64,000 nt of DNA, from NCBI RefSeq assembly GCF_000233455.1, contig NZ_JH376420.1, positions 1,914,634 to 1,978,633 on the forward strand, written 5' to 3'. Source of the stretch: [Clostridium] citroniae WAL-17108. Lineage in GTDB: Bacteria > Bacillota > Clostridia > Lachnospirales > Lachnospiraceae. Positions within the stretch are counted from its first letter, which is position 1. Every line of letters begins with the position of its first letter. Below, in pieces: positions 34,448 to 43,261 of this stretch. The position numbers were made by a program, and so were the translations under genes. The notes below the pieces were generated by a model, which made no database searches, had not been told where the DNA came from, and worked only from the letters and a program-made list of their open reading frames with translations.

Positions 34448-35443
34448 CTACTTCCATATACCGGACTGTTCCCTCATCCGTCTCAAAATCCCCTCTCTCA
34501 CTTCAGCCCCGGCAAATCCTGCTTCCACAGCCATCTCGTTCATCCGGATCAGATCCTTCTGGGTCAGCCCCATCCGGCCGGTGATCAGGGCTGCTTCCCG
34601 CTCCAGATCCGTATCCGACACCATCATATCATCCGTGTTATAGGTCACCCTGATCCCCCTGGCGTAAAACTCCTTCAGGGGATGGGCCTCAATACTCTCC
34701 GCCGCCTTTGTCTGAAGGTTGCTGACAATACACATCTCCAGGGTGATATTCTCCCGTTTCAGCAGGTCCATACACGCCTCAGAGCGGATGGCCGCGCAGC
34801 CGTGACCGATGCGCCGGGCCCCGTAGGACACTGCCAGCGCTACATTTTCGTAATCCCCACATTCTCCCGCATGGATGGTAAACGGTACGTCCGCCTGATA
34901 GATCCGTCTGAACATCCCTTCAAAATGCTTCATGGGCACCAGCCCTTCAGGCCCTGCGATATCGGCGCCCACAACACCCTTTCCCAAATACGCTCTGGAA
35001 AGCTCCAGTGTCTCCTCATTGTCCCCATCGCTGCCGTTTACCATGGCGCAGAGCAGGACCCCTGCATACATACCGCTCTCCCGGCTGCCTGCCTGTACCC
35101 CTCTGACAACGGCCTCCACCGCCTGCTCCTGGGTCAGCCCCTTCTGTCTGTGGAGCTGCGGGGCAAACCTGATCTCCGCATACACCAGCCCCTGGGCGGC
35201 CAGGCGCTTTACCAGGTCGCAGGAGGCCATTTCCAGGGCATCCTCCGTCTGAAGAAGGATGCCCGGCAGATCAAAGCAGCTTAAATACTCAGCCAGGCTG
35301 GCGCAGTCATCTCCCACACACAACAGCTTCTTTAAATCCTTTCCCTCCAGGTCATATCCGATCCTCTCTGCCAGGGTCCTCACCACATCCATGGACAGGG
35401 AGCCGTCCAAGTGGAGATGTAAATCTGTTTCCATTCGTCTCAT
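34448..35443 (-). CDS. add: Adenosine deaminase family protein
   Basis: A 331-residue zinc amidohydrolase deaminating adenosine (or a related purine). Ligand motifs: HLHLDGS, IHAGECGD with the catalytic Glu, IGHGCAA, and NTDDMMVS with the metal Asp. The start at 35443 has GAGAGG 8 bases upstream; the in-frame ATG at 35461 has no such site. It stands alone on the minus strand downstream of a structured noncoding block. Some family members use other substrates (adenine, futalosine-like compounds); the close motif match favours adenosine. Confidence 0.87.
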   Translation of the reverse strand: MRRMETDLHLHLDGSLSMDVVRTLAERIGYDLEGKDLKKLLCVGDDCASLAEYLSCFDLPGILLQTEDALEMASCDLVKRLAAQGLVYAEIRFAPQLHRQKGLTQEQAVEAVVRGVQAGSRESGMYAGVLLCAMVNGSDGDNEETLELSRAYLGKGVVGADIAGPEGLVPMKHFEGMFRRIYQADVPFTIHAGECGDYENVALAVSYGARRIGHGCAAIRSEACMDLLKRENITLEMCIVSNLQTKAAESIEAHPLKEFYARGIRVTYNTDDMMVSDTDLEREAALITGRMGLTQKDLIRMNEMAVEAGFAGAEVREGILRRMREQSGIWK

Positions 35444-35551
35444 TTTGTGTACCTCTCTCATGCTTCTGTTCTATCACATTTTTCTCTGCTATACCAATGA
35501 TCCATACAGCATATTTAAGAATCGTTCTGATTCTAATCATAGCATAGCGAA

Positions 35552-35640
35552 AAGTGGGGGGCAACAAAAAAATTACTCATGCCTGGCTTCGATGAATGCC
35601 TCCCTGTTGCACCCCCCCCCCCATACCCGGCCAGACTGAC
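35552..35640 (-). other. Structured C-rich leader-like block upstream of add
   Basis: GGGGGGCAACA (35552-) faces TGTTGCACCCCCC (35606-), able to form a long stem, and a run of 11 C lies at 35612-35622. Read toward add, the strand is G-rich, then a T7 run, then the gene. No known riboswitch pattern is recognised, and no protein is credible. The flanks (35444-35551) are AT-rich without clear signals. Confidence 0.4.
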
Positions 35641-35694
35641 GCCCGGCCTCCTAGAGCCAAGGGGCGGCAGAGGACAGCCCTCCCCAGGATCAAG

Positions 35695-35740
35695 AAAAAA
35701 GACAGCCGCCTCTACGATCACTCAATCGCAAAGGCGGCTG
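35695..35740 (-). terminator. Intrinsic terminator of the second sugar ABC operon
   Basis: CAGCCGCCT and AGGCGGCTG pair perfectly around a 20-base loop, followed on the minus strand by TCTTTTTT. It lies 40 bases past the binding-protein stop. Confidence 0.82.
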
Positions 35741-35780
35741 CCTCCATTTAGTTTCAAGCTTCCAATTGTCATGGGATCAT

Positions 35781-36893
35781 TTATGGATGGATGATCCCCT
35801 GGACCTCATCAGAGTCCACATTCTTGCTGTCCACCAGTACAACACCGGTATCAATGGTCTTATCCTCCACAGTCTGGCCGTTTGCCAGCTCCACTGCTGT
35901 CTTTACTCCGTCATACCCCATAAAATACTGTCTCTGGACAACAGAAGCAACATCATATTCATTGCTGCGGATCATGGTTTCGATCTCTGCGGAGAAGTCA
36001 AATCCTACCATGGTGATATCCGTGCGCTTGGATTCTGTCAGCCCTGTTACAAAACCAACCGTGGAACCGTTGTTTGGACCAAATACCCCCTTCAGATCAG
36101 GGTAGGTGGTGATAAAGTCCTGGCAGAAACCAACCGCCTTGCTGATATCGCCTTCATTTACCTTGATGTCGTCATTGAGAACCACCCATTTTTCAGGGGC
36201 ATTGGCTTCCCAGTACTCGTTAAAGCCCTTTACCCTGTCGTTGATGGTCTGGGAGCCGGTGGAGCCTACCTGGATGGCGATCTGTGCTGTCTCATCCTCG
36301 GAAAGGCCCTTTGCCTTTAATCTTCGGATCATTTCCTCCGCTGCAGTTTTCCCAGCCTCCACATTGTTGGTCAGAAGGGCTGCGCTGTAGTTATCGCTCT
36401 TTGTAACCGTGTCCACCAGCACAACCGGAGTGCCTGAATTGTATGCCTCTGTGATAGGCGCATCCAGGGAAACACTGTCCAGAGGCGCTATGACGATCCC
36501 TGCCGCCTGGGCGGATACCGCGTTCTGGAGAAGGGTCAGCTGGCCTTCAATATCAGACTCCAGAGCGGTTCCCACAACCACCACCTTGCATCCCAGGTCC
36601 TTGCCGGCCTGCTCTGCACCGGCCTGGAGGATACTCCAGTACTGGTTTCCCAACACCTTAACGATCACATAAATAGTCTTTTCACTGTTATCCGTTATCG
36701 GGGTTTCACTGCTTCCCGCCTCTGACTGTGCCCCCTGCGCCCCTGACTGAGCTCCCTGCGCCTTTGTGTTTTCCTTATCCGCAGGGGCTGCCGTGGTATC
36801 TGCCTGGGTGTTGGAGGCCGTACTGCTCCCGCACCCTGCCAGTGTTGATGCTGCCAATGCTCCTGCCATTAAAACCGCTGCTAATTTTCTCAT
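35781..36893 (-). CDS. Sugar ABC transporter substrate-binding lipoprotein (RbsB-like)
   Basis: A 370-residue lipoprotein: signal peptide with lipobox STLAG-Cys, a Gln/Ala/Gly-rich tether with repeated GAQS, and a Peripla_BP_4 domain (IYVIVKVLGNQYW, AAGIVIAPLDSVSLDAPI, GVFGPNNGSTVGFV). It collects sugar for the permease and ATPase encoded upstream. Start 36893 has GCAGGAGGATC; a longer in-frame reading crosses a hairpin element and is rejected. It comes last in the operon, after a 215-base gap that could hold its own promoter. Likely ligand is a pentose or hexose; not determinable. Confidence 0.9.
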   Translation of the reverse strand: MRKLAAVLMAGALAASTLAGCGSSTASNTQADTTAAPADKENTKAQGAQSGAQGAQSEAGSSETPITDNSEKTIYVIVKVLGNQYWSILQAGAEQAGKDLGCKVVVVGTALESDIEGQLTLLQNAVSAQAAGIVIAPLDSVSLDAPITEAYNSGTPVVLVDTVTKSDNYSAALLTNNVEAGKTAAEEMIRRLKAKGLSEDETAQIAIQVGSTGSQTINDRVKGFNEYWEANAPEKWVVLNDDIKVNEGDISKAVGFCQDFITTYPDLKGVFGPNNGSTVGFVTGLTESKRTDITMVGFDFSAEIETMIRSNEYDVASVVQRQYFMGYDGVKTAVELANGQTVEDKTIDTGVVLVDSKNVDSDEVQGIIHP

Positions 36894-36914
36894 TATGATC
36901 CTCCTGCTATTCTT

Positions 36915-36940
36915 GTGCACTCTCGGAGTCTCCCCGGCAC
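36915..36940. repeat. ACTCTCGGAGTC element, copy 3
   Basis: ACTCTCGGAGTCTCC lies inside flanking GTGC/GCAC arms, 22 bases upstream of the binding-protein start. The core matches 901 and the minus strand of 26159, though the stem is poorer. The rest of the 36894-37108 gap is AT-rich with no firm signal. Confidence 0.4.
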
Positions 36941-37108
36941 CCATCTTTGCGGCTGATTTCCCGCCAGCCGCATACAAATTTATTCAATATACACACCGCG
37001 TACACCTCATAATTTTATGCGCAACTGACAAAAAATCATCTCGCAAATCTGAGTACCAAAAGATCCGGATAGTACACTCTTATTTTTGTTTTGTCTATCT
37101 CTACGGTT

Positions 37109-38173
37109 TTATTTGCTCAAACCGAAAAAGCGCTTGATGGAATTCAGGTTCCCGCCTTTATTTGCTGTCTGTGACGCAACAGCAATAAGGAGTATGAAGC
37201 CTACGATCACCTGCTGCCAGAAGGAATTGACTCCATTCAGGTTCAGGCCGTTTCGGATCACGCCCATCATCAGAGCTCCGATCACCGTGTTCAGGATCGT
37301 GCCCTCGCCTCCCAGGATGGAGATCCCTCCCAGAACCGATGCCGCGATCGCCTCCATCTCATATCCGTTTCCGGCAGTGGGCTGGGCGCTGGAGAGACGT
37401 GAGGCAACCAGAATACCGCAGATGGCTGCTGACAATCCGGAGATGCAATATGCAAACATACGCGTCTTTACCGCATTAATGCCTGACAGTTTTGCCGCCT
37501 CCAGGTTGGAGCCGCAGGCATAGATCTGACGCCCGATGCGCATCTTTGCCAGGACGATCCCCAGTATGACGGCATATACCAGGGTTATGATCACGCTGTA
37601 GGGAAGACCGTCCCCTCCGATCCTTCCGCCTCCCAGCACATAGAACTGCTTTTGGACCGCCTCAGACGGAATATTGGTGGTGTAAAGAGGAGCGCCGTTC
37701 ACCAGTACATTGGCCATGCCCCTGTACACCCACTGGGTTGCAAGGGTTGCCACAAACGGCACCACACCCAGGATCTCAATAAAAAATCCGTTCATGATCC
37801 CGGTACAAACTCCCATGGCCAGACAGAGGACGATACATACCCCCAGCGGCAGCCCCTGGGTCAGCAGGCTTACCATGATGATGCCGGACAATGCCATGGA
37901 TGCACCGGCGGACAGATCATTTCCCCCGCAGACCAGACAGAAGGTTAGTCCGCACCCGATAATGGTGTATGTAACGATCTGCTGCAGCAGATTTTGAAGA
38001 TTGGCCGGGGCCAGGAACTTATCCACCTGGAGCACGGAGAATAATAGGAACAGCCCTGCAAGAATGCCAAAGGAATAGATCGCCCTTCTGGTGGCAGCAT
38101 TTAATTTGCCAAAGGACCCGCTGCCTTTTTTGCCCTTTGCCTCATTTTCCTGTTTTACTTTTAAATCCGCCAT
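37109..38173 (-). CDS. Sugar ABC transporter permease (RbsC-like)
   Basis: A 354-residue membrane protein with about ten helices. The CUT2 permease motif GGNDLSAGASMALSGIIM is present, and the C-terminal AIAASVLGGISILGGEGTI matches RbsC. It forms the channel for the sugar bound by the downstream lipoprotein. It follows the ATPase gene by 2 bases, with ribosome site AAAGGGAG. Confidence 0.92.
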   Translation of the reverse strand: MADLKVKQENEAKGKKGSGSFGKLNAATRRAIYSFGILAGLFLLFSVLQVDKFLAPANLQNLLQQIVTYTIIGCGLTFCLVCGGNDLSAGASMALSGIIMVSLLTQGLPLGVCIVLCLAMGVCTGIMNGFFIEILGVVPFVATLATQWVYRGMANVLVNGAPLYTTNIPSEAVQKQFYVLGGGRIGGDGLPYSVIITLVYAVILGIVLAKMRIGRQIYACGSNLEAAKLSGINAVKTRMFAYCISGLSAAICGILVASRLSSAQPTAGNGYEMEAIAASVLGGISILGGEGTILNTVIGALMMGVIRNGLNLNGVNSFWQQVIVGFILLIAVASQTANKGGNLNSIKRFFGLSK

Positions 38174-38175
38174 AC

Positions 38176-39720
38176 TTACGCTCCCTTTCCCTCTGCCCCT
38201 GCTGATAATGTGGGGGCTGGTTTTCCTTCTAATTTGTTATATCCGGCTGCCAGGTACAGGATCTGTTCCTGGGTGGCCGTCTTTGCATCCAGCTCGCCGT
38301 TGATCTCTCCCTGATGGATGACCAGTATCCTGTCACTCATCCCAAGGATCTCAGGCAATTCCGATGAAATCATGATGATCGCCACTCCCTGGTCGCTGAG
38401 CCTGTTAAAAAGCTCGTATACCTCGTATTTTGCTCCCACATCGATTCCCCTTGTGGGTTCATCCACGATCAGGACCTTTACATCATTGCACAGCCATTTG
38501 GCAAGCACCACCTTTTGCTGGTTGCCTCCTGAAAGGTTTTGGCACAGCTGATGGATACTGGGCGTCTTGGTGCGCAGCAGATCCACATATTTTTCCGCGT
38601 TCACGGTTCCCGCCTTGTCATCTATAAACCCAAAATGGGTGATGCTGGGAAGATGAGCCATATTGGTGTTATATTTTACATCCAGGCCAAGGGCCAGCCC
38701 GTCCCTCTTTCTGTCCTCTGTCGCATAACCGATCCCATGTTTTATGGCCTGGATCACGGAATTGATCTTCACCGGCTTTCCCTCCAGGCTCAGTTCCATA
38801 TGGTCTGCCCTGTCAGCTCCGAAAATACACCGCATCAGTTCGGTACGCCCTGCTCCCACCAGACCGGAAATGCCCAGTATCTCCCCTTTTCTCACATAGA
38901 AATAACCGGCGTTTACCTTGTTCCCCCTGCGCACATTCCTGGCCTCCAGCGCCACCTCCCCCAGGGTCCGCACATATTTGGGGTATTTGTCCTCCAGGGA
39001 GCGTCCCACGATCATGTTCACCAGCTCATCCATGGTGATATCAGCCAGGTTCCTGGTCCCTATGTACTGGCCATCGCGGATAATGGTGACCCGCTCACAG
39101 ATCTGGTTCAGCTCAGCCATCCGGTGGGAGATGTAGACCATGCCCACTCCCTTTTCCTTCAGCCTGCGTATAATCCCAAACAGCTGCTCGATTTCCCTCT
39201 CTGTCAGTGTGGCCGTGGGCTCATCCAGCACCAGTATCTTTGAGTGGAAACTGATGGCCTTTGCGATCTCCACCATCTGCTGTTTTGCAATGCTCAGACT
39301 ACCCACATGGGCGTAGGTATTCAGATCAATACCCAGGTCATCCAGTATTTTTTGGGCTTCCTCATGCATCCTCTTATCATCGATAAAAAGTCCCTTTTTG
39401 TGGGCTCTTCCAATAAAAATGTTGTCCGCCACACTCAGATGCCCGCACATGTTCAGCTCCTGCATGATAATGCTGACTCCCAGTTCATGGGCCTTTGCCA
39501 CGGAGTCGATCACCACCTTCTGGCCCTCAATGTAGATGTCCCCCTCATCTGCCCGGTACACCCCTGAGAGTATCTTCATCAGCGTTGACTTTCCGGCGCC
39601 GTTCTCACCTACAAGCCCAAGGACCTCCCCCTTATTTACAGTGAGGGATACCCGGTCCAGAGCCTTGACCCCGGGGAAGCTTTTGCTGATCCCCTCCATG
39701 CGAAACAGCTCCTGTTCCAT
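38176..39720 (-). CDS. Sugar ABC transporter ATPase with two nucleotide-binding domains (RbsA-like)
   Basis: A 514-residue double ATPase: Walker [20 protein letters not shown], then a second half with degenerate loop GLVGAGRTE, signature LSGGNQQK and [11 protein letters not shown]. It powers sugar uptake. Start 39720 is set by AAAGGAGAACGGGAT; in-frame sequence upstream lacks similarity. A minus-strand TATAAT at 39837-39842 is the best -10 for the operon, which is separated from the response regulator by a strong terminator. Confidence 0.92.
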   Translation of the reverse strand: MEQELFRMEGISKSFPGVKALDRVSLTVNKGEVLGLVGENGAGKSTLMKILSGVYRADEGDIYIEGQKVVIDSVAKAHELGVSIIMQELNMCGHLSVADNIFIGRAHKKGLFIDDKRMHEEAQKILDDLGIDLNTYAHVGSLSIAKQQMVEIAKAISFHSKILVLDEPTATLTEREIEQLFGIIRRLKEKGVGMVYISHRMAELNQICERVTIIRDGQYIGTRNLADITMDELVNMIVGRSLEDKYPKYVRTLGEVALEARNVRRGNKVNAGYFYVRKGEILGISGLVGAGRTELMRCIFGADRADHMELSLEGKPVKINSVIQAIKHGIGYATEDRKRDGLALGLDVKYNTNMAHLPSITHFGFIDDKAGTVNAEKYVDLLRTKTPSIHQLCQNLSGGNQQKVVLAKWLCNDVKVLIVDEPTRGIDVGAKYEVYELFNRLSDQGVAIIMISSELPEILGMSDRILVIHQGEINGELDAKTATQEQILYLAAGYNKLEGKPAPTLSAGAEGKGA

Positions 39721-39836
39721 ATCCCGTTCTCCTTTCATCTTTCCTTCTGCTTTTCTTCCGCCTGAGGCTCCCGCCTCTTTTGGCAGTGTGTCATAACAGT
39801 CATTCTTTCCTGCACAGTGTTGTGTTTCATAACTCA

Positions 39837-39842
39837 ATTATA
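39837..39842 (-). promoter_or_regulatory. -10 of the second sugar ABC operon
   Basis: Minus-strand TATAAT 117 bases upstream of the ATPase start with no convincing -35, consistent with activation by the AraC-type response regulator encoded upstream. Confidence 0.45.
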
Positions 39843-39921
39843 GCCTCGCCTGTTTTCCATTTATATCGTATCTTTTTATCATCCGTAGTAATTTTTTAGC
39901 TTTTTATTATGTATTATATAC

Positions 39922-39960
39922 AAAAAAATCATCTAATAAATAAGTTTATTAGATGATTTT
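39922..39960 (-). terminator. AT-rich intrinsic terminator after the second response regulator
   Basis: AAAATCATCTAATAAA and its exact complement form a 16-base stem with a TAAG loop, followed by Ts on the minus strand. It uncouples the regulator pair from the ABC operon. Confidence 0.85.
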
Positions 39961-39992
39961 AACACTATCTTAACGCATATTCATTTTTCTTA

Positions 39993-40910
39993 TCAGAGTT
40001 TCTGAAGCAGCTCCATCCTGTAATCCGAAGGGTTCATGCCGGCCAGCCGCCTGAATACCTTGGTGAAATAGTTGTTGTCCGGATACCCCACGCGGATGCC
40101 CACATCCTTCACATTCACATTGGGCTGGCAGAGCAGCTTTTTGGCTTCATTGATCCGGTACTCCGCCAGATAGGATGTGAAGTTCTGGCCAAACTGCTGT
40201 TTGAACATCTTGCAGAAATAGGGATCGGAATAATTCACTGCCTTTGCCGCATCATGCATGGATATCTCATACATATAATGGGTTCGTATATACTCCTCCA
40301 CCATGGAAACCATCAGGGACAGGCGGGTACACGACTCATCATTTTCCTTTTCCTGATCCGGTTCGTCCACCAGACGCAGAGTGAAGGGCAGGATCTCACC
40401 AGACGCAGTTTCACCAGCCCCAGTCCCACCGGCCCCATCCTTTCCGGCCGCTGCTTCTGCTCCGGTTCCACCGGCTCTATCCCCACCGGCTCCATCCCCG
40501 CCGGCTCCATTTTTTCCGGCCCTCCATGTCCGGTACCGGTCCGCAAGGTGCAGGGCTTCCCCTGTCACGTGAATGATCTCCCGGCTGGAATATGGCTTTA
40601 AAAGGTATTCCATGGCCCCCACGGAAATGGCACTCCTGGCATACTCAAAGCGGTCATAGGCGGTAAGGAAAATGATGCAGCATTCCGGGTGCTCCCTGCG
40701 TATGATCTTTGCTGCCTGGATCCCGTTCATCCCCGGCATACCGATGTCCAGGATGATCACCTGGATCTCTTCCCGCCTGGCTAACTCCACTGCCTCATGA
40801 CCGTTCTGGGCCTCATAGATGGTACACTGTTCCCCAAACTTTTTCTGGAGCATTTTCTTAAGAACCATACGCTCGATCAGCTCATCCTCTGCAATCATTA
40901 AACCGGCCAT
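39993..40910 (-). CDS. Response regulator with AraC DNA-binding domain and repetitive linker
   Basis: A 305-residue YesN-type regulator, much shorter than its paralogue at 6898. Receiver (1-120): Asp55 (ILDIGMPG), Lys105 (LLKPYS). Residues 131-172 are a Gly/Ala/Asp-rich linker of five-residue repeats (GAGGD type). The C-terminus (205-305) holds the AraC helices (SDPYFCKMFKQQFGQNFTSYL, PDNNYFTKVFRRL). It follows the kinase gene by 9 bases and should activate the sugar ABC operon downstream. Confidence 0.92.
   Translation of the reverse strand: MAGLMIAEDELIERMVLKKMLQKKFGEQCTIYEAQNGHEAVELARREEIQVIILDIGMPGMNGIQAAKIIRREHPECCIIFLTAYDRFEYARSAISVGAMEYLLKPYSSREIIHVTGEALHLADRYRTWRAGKNGAGGDGAGGDRAGGTGAEAAAGKDGAGGTGAGETASGEILPFTLRLVDEPDQEKENDESCTRLSLMVSMVEEYIRTHYMYEISMHDAAKAVNYSDPYFCKMFKQQFGQNFTSYLAEYRINEAKKLLCQPNVNVKDVGIRVGYPDNNYFTKVFRRLAGMNPSDYRMELLQKL
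40389..40520 (-). repeat. 15-base tandem repeats encoding the response-regulator linker
   Basis: On the minus strand units like GGAGCCGGCGGGGAT and GGAGCCGGTGGGGAT recur about seven times with drift and two shorter units. Fifteen bases equal five codons, so copy-number change keeps the frame. Confidence 0.7.
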
Positions 40911-40919
40911 TCCCCAATC

Positions 40920-42410
40920 CTATTCCTTCCTTTTTCCAAATTCCATCTGGACCACGGTGCCGCAGCCCTCCCTGCTGTCAAGCAGGATCCTGCCCTTATC
41001 ATAATAAGCGGTGATCCTGCGGTAAATATTGCCCAGTCCGATTCCCAGCCGCTTTCCCCTCAATGTAGATGCCTCCTGCAGTTCCCTCAAGTGCTTTCCG
41101 GGAATCCCCGCTCCCGTGTCCGCCACCGAGATCCACAGCAGTTCTCCTTTTTCCCGGATCCGTATATAGATGGCGCCGCCCTCCTCCTGATCCGCTATGC
41201 CGTGGATCACTGCGTTCTCCACCAGGGGCTGGAGCAGGAACACGGGCACCTCCCTTTCACAAAGATCCCGGCTGCAGTCCACGCTCCAGCGTATCCTGCT
41301 TCCAAAGCGCATACGCTGTATGTACATGTAATCCTCCACCACCTTAAGTTCCTGTCCCAATGGCGTAAAGGCATTGGTGGTTCTCAGGCTGTACCGCAAA
41401 AGATTGCTCATGGCCACCAGCATTTCTTCGGTAACAGGCGCATCCTCCGCCTGGGACATGCGGGTGATCATGTTCAGTGTGTTAAAAAGAAAATGGGGAT
41501 TGAGCTGGCTCTTGATCAGCTGGAGCTGAGCCAGTGAAAAACGCTGTTCCAGCTGTGTACGTTCAAGTTCCTGACAATGCAGCTGTTCCTCCATCTTTCT
41601 TTTTTCCTCTGCCGCGGCAAAATAACGCTCCGTGGAATGCTTCATCTTGTTAAATGCACTGACCAGCTGTCCGATCTCATCCCTTCCGGCCCAGACCACA
41701 TCAGCGCCTGAAAAATCATTGCGCTCTATTTTCCCGGATGAGGACGCCAGGTGTACCAATACCTTTACAATGCTTCCCGTAATAAAGCGCAGCATGGCCA
41801 CTAATGCGATGAATGCCGTAATGCTGATCAGCACCAGCACAAGAGGCATCCGTCTAAGGGACGGCACCTGGGCCTCATAGTAGCTGTTTCCTTCTGTGAG
41901 GACTGCCCTTGTAAGCCTCGATGCGTAAGTGTTCAGATACCCCTGCATGCTGTACACCTTGTATAGCTCCCTGATATACCCATCCTCATCCGCTTCCATG
42001 GCAATGACTTTTTTCTTCTGCTTCTCATATTCGCCATAGCTGTTGCGGATGCTCCATGTGATGGCGTACCTGTCCCTTCCCACCTGGTTATAGTCAAAGG
42101 GCAGTTGTTCCAAATACGCCAACGCACGCACGCCGGAATCCTTATAAGCCTGTTCGCTCTCCAGATTTCTCTCCCCGATCAGCCTGGCAAAACAGGCGGC
42201 TTCCTCCTCCAGGGCATCCTGGAACTTATAGCAGGACAGATTGTCATCCATGATCTCCTGTCCATGATCCACAAAATAATACACTACTATCAGGTTAATA
42301 TAAATGGAAGCCGCCATCATCACAGCCACGCTTGCAATGATTACAGACAGCTTCCTTCTCAGGGTCATATGATACCAGATATCCACGACCCGGCTTATGG
42401 TCTTCCCCAC
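40920..42410 (-). CDS. Sensor histidine kinase (YesM-type)
   Basis: A 496-residue membrane kinase: TM1 about 20-45, external region to about 187, TM2 about 188-208, HAMP, then phospho-His306 (SQLNPHFLFNTLN) and ATPase motifs LVENAVIHG and VADTGAGIPG. The start is GTG 42410 behind AAGGAG at 8 bases. It shares an operon with its response regulator and has a consensus promoter upstream. Its external domain has little resemblance to that of the kinase at 8497, suggesting a different signal. Confidence 0.93.
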   Translation of the reverse strand: MGKTISRVVDIWYHMTLRRKLSVIIASVAVMMAASIYINLIVVYYFVDHGQEIMDDNLSCYKFQDALEEEAACFARLIGERNLESEQAYKDSGVRALAYLEQLPFDYNQVGRDRYAITWSIRNSYGEYEKQKKKVIAMEADEDGYIRELYKVYSMQGYLNTYASRLTRAVLTEGNSYYEAQVPSLRRMPLVLVLISITAFIALVAMLRFITGSIVKVLVHLASSSGKIERNDFSGADVVWAGRDEIGQLVSAFNKMKHSTERYFAAAEEKRKMEEQLHCQELERTQLEQRFSLAQLQLIKSQLNPHFLFNTLNMITRMSQAEDAPVTEEMLVAMSNLLRYSLRTTNAFTPLGQELKVVEDYMYIQRMRFGSRIRWSVDCSRDLCEREVPVFLLQPLVENAVIHGIADQEEGGAIYIRIREKGELLWISVADTGAGIPGKHLRELQEASTLRGKRLGIGLGNIYRRITAYYDKGRILLDSREGCGTVVQMEFGKRKE

Positions 42411-42466
42411 CCTGTCCGCTCCTTTTCACCTGAATCAGCCCTGATCCATCAACAGGCTCTCAGGTT

Positions 42467-42495
42467 ACTATAAGAAAAAGGCGGAACTGTGTCAA
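42467..42495 (-). promoter_or_regulatory. Consensus SigA promoter of the second kinase-regulator operon
   Basis: Minus-strand TTGACA (42490-42495), 17-base spacer, TATAGT (42467-42472), about 57 bases before the GTG start. Confidence 0.75.
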
Positions 42496-42526
42496 TAAGC
42501 CTTCCTAAATCTGAACGGAATCTTAA

Positions 42527-43261
42527 CTACTCCGCCTCCCTGTAACAGATCCGCACACAGCATCCTGTGAGCACGGCCGCAAACAGTGCGGAGACTGCCA
42601 TGGACGTCCAGTTAACGCTGCCTCCAAAGGAAAGCCCCCGTATCAGCCGGGTGGTATGGGTCAGGGGCATGACATTTACAAGCCGCTTCAGGGCCTGGGG
42701 AATCCCCTCCAGAGAAAAGAAGGTTCCGCACAGAAAGGACATGGGGGTAATTACAACATTTGTAAAGTTATTCATATCATAGTGGCTCCGGATCACCATG
42801 GCTGCCAGGAATCCCAACGCTGAAAAGATCCAGGCGTTCAGGACCACCGCTGCCAGGAGCCAGCCATTATATACAAGACCCGCCCTGGATACCAGGCCAA
42901 GCAGCAGGATAAACACCCCTGAGTACATTCCTCTCAAGGCCCCTGCCAGAATATGCCCAATAGCAAGGAGATACATCCGCGTGGGGGAATAGAAGTAACA
43001 CTCAAAGCTTTTTTCATGGAGACGCATGACGCTGATGCGCGTGGAAACAGAGGTGTAGCTGTTGCGCATGGTGGTCATGGCCAGAAGCCCGGGGATCAAA
43101 TAATGGAGGTAGGGCTGTCCGTCCACATTCACCATGCCCCCCAGCCCCATTCCAAAGGTGACAAAATACAGCAGCGGGGAGACCATCTGTGAAAATGTCA
43201 CCCGCCAGAACCTCCGCTTTAAGAACAGCCACTCTCTCCAGAGGATCGTTGTTATTTCCAT
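42527..43261 (-). CDS. ABC-2 type transporter permease (NodJ/DrrB-like)
   Basis: A 244-residue membrane protein with six predicted helices and the ABC-2 region (YFVTFGMGLGGMVN, PMSFLCGTFFSLEGIPQALK, NVMPLTHTTRLIRGL). With the ATPase encoded upstream it forms an exporter of unknown cargo; NodJ and DrrB relatives move lipo-oligosaccharides or drugs. The start overlaps the ATPase gene end by 10 bases and uses an internal AAGGAGGTGG. Confidence 0.87.
   Translation of the reverse strand: MEITTILWREWLFLKRRFWRVTFSQMVSPLLYFVTFGMGLGGMVNVDGQPYLHYLIPGLLAMTTMRNSYTSVSTRISVMRLHEKSFECYFYSPTRMYLLAIGHILAGALRGMYSGVFILLLGLVSRAGLVYNGWLLAAVVLNAWIFSALGFLAAMVIRSHYDMNNFTNVVITPMSFLCGTFFSLEGIPQALKRLVNVMPLTHTTRLIRGLSFGGSVNWTSMAVSALFAAVLTGCCVRICYREAE

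Noticed and set aside
35444..35640. Purine riboswitch upstream of adenosine deaminase
   Set aside because: None of the conserved purine-aptamer junction or loop sequences are present.
35533..35794. Short frames on both strands over the C-rich block
   Set aside because: Proline/glycine-rich translations from skewed composition, no ribosome site, and one crosses a terminator.
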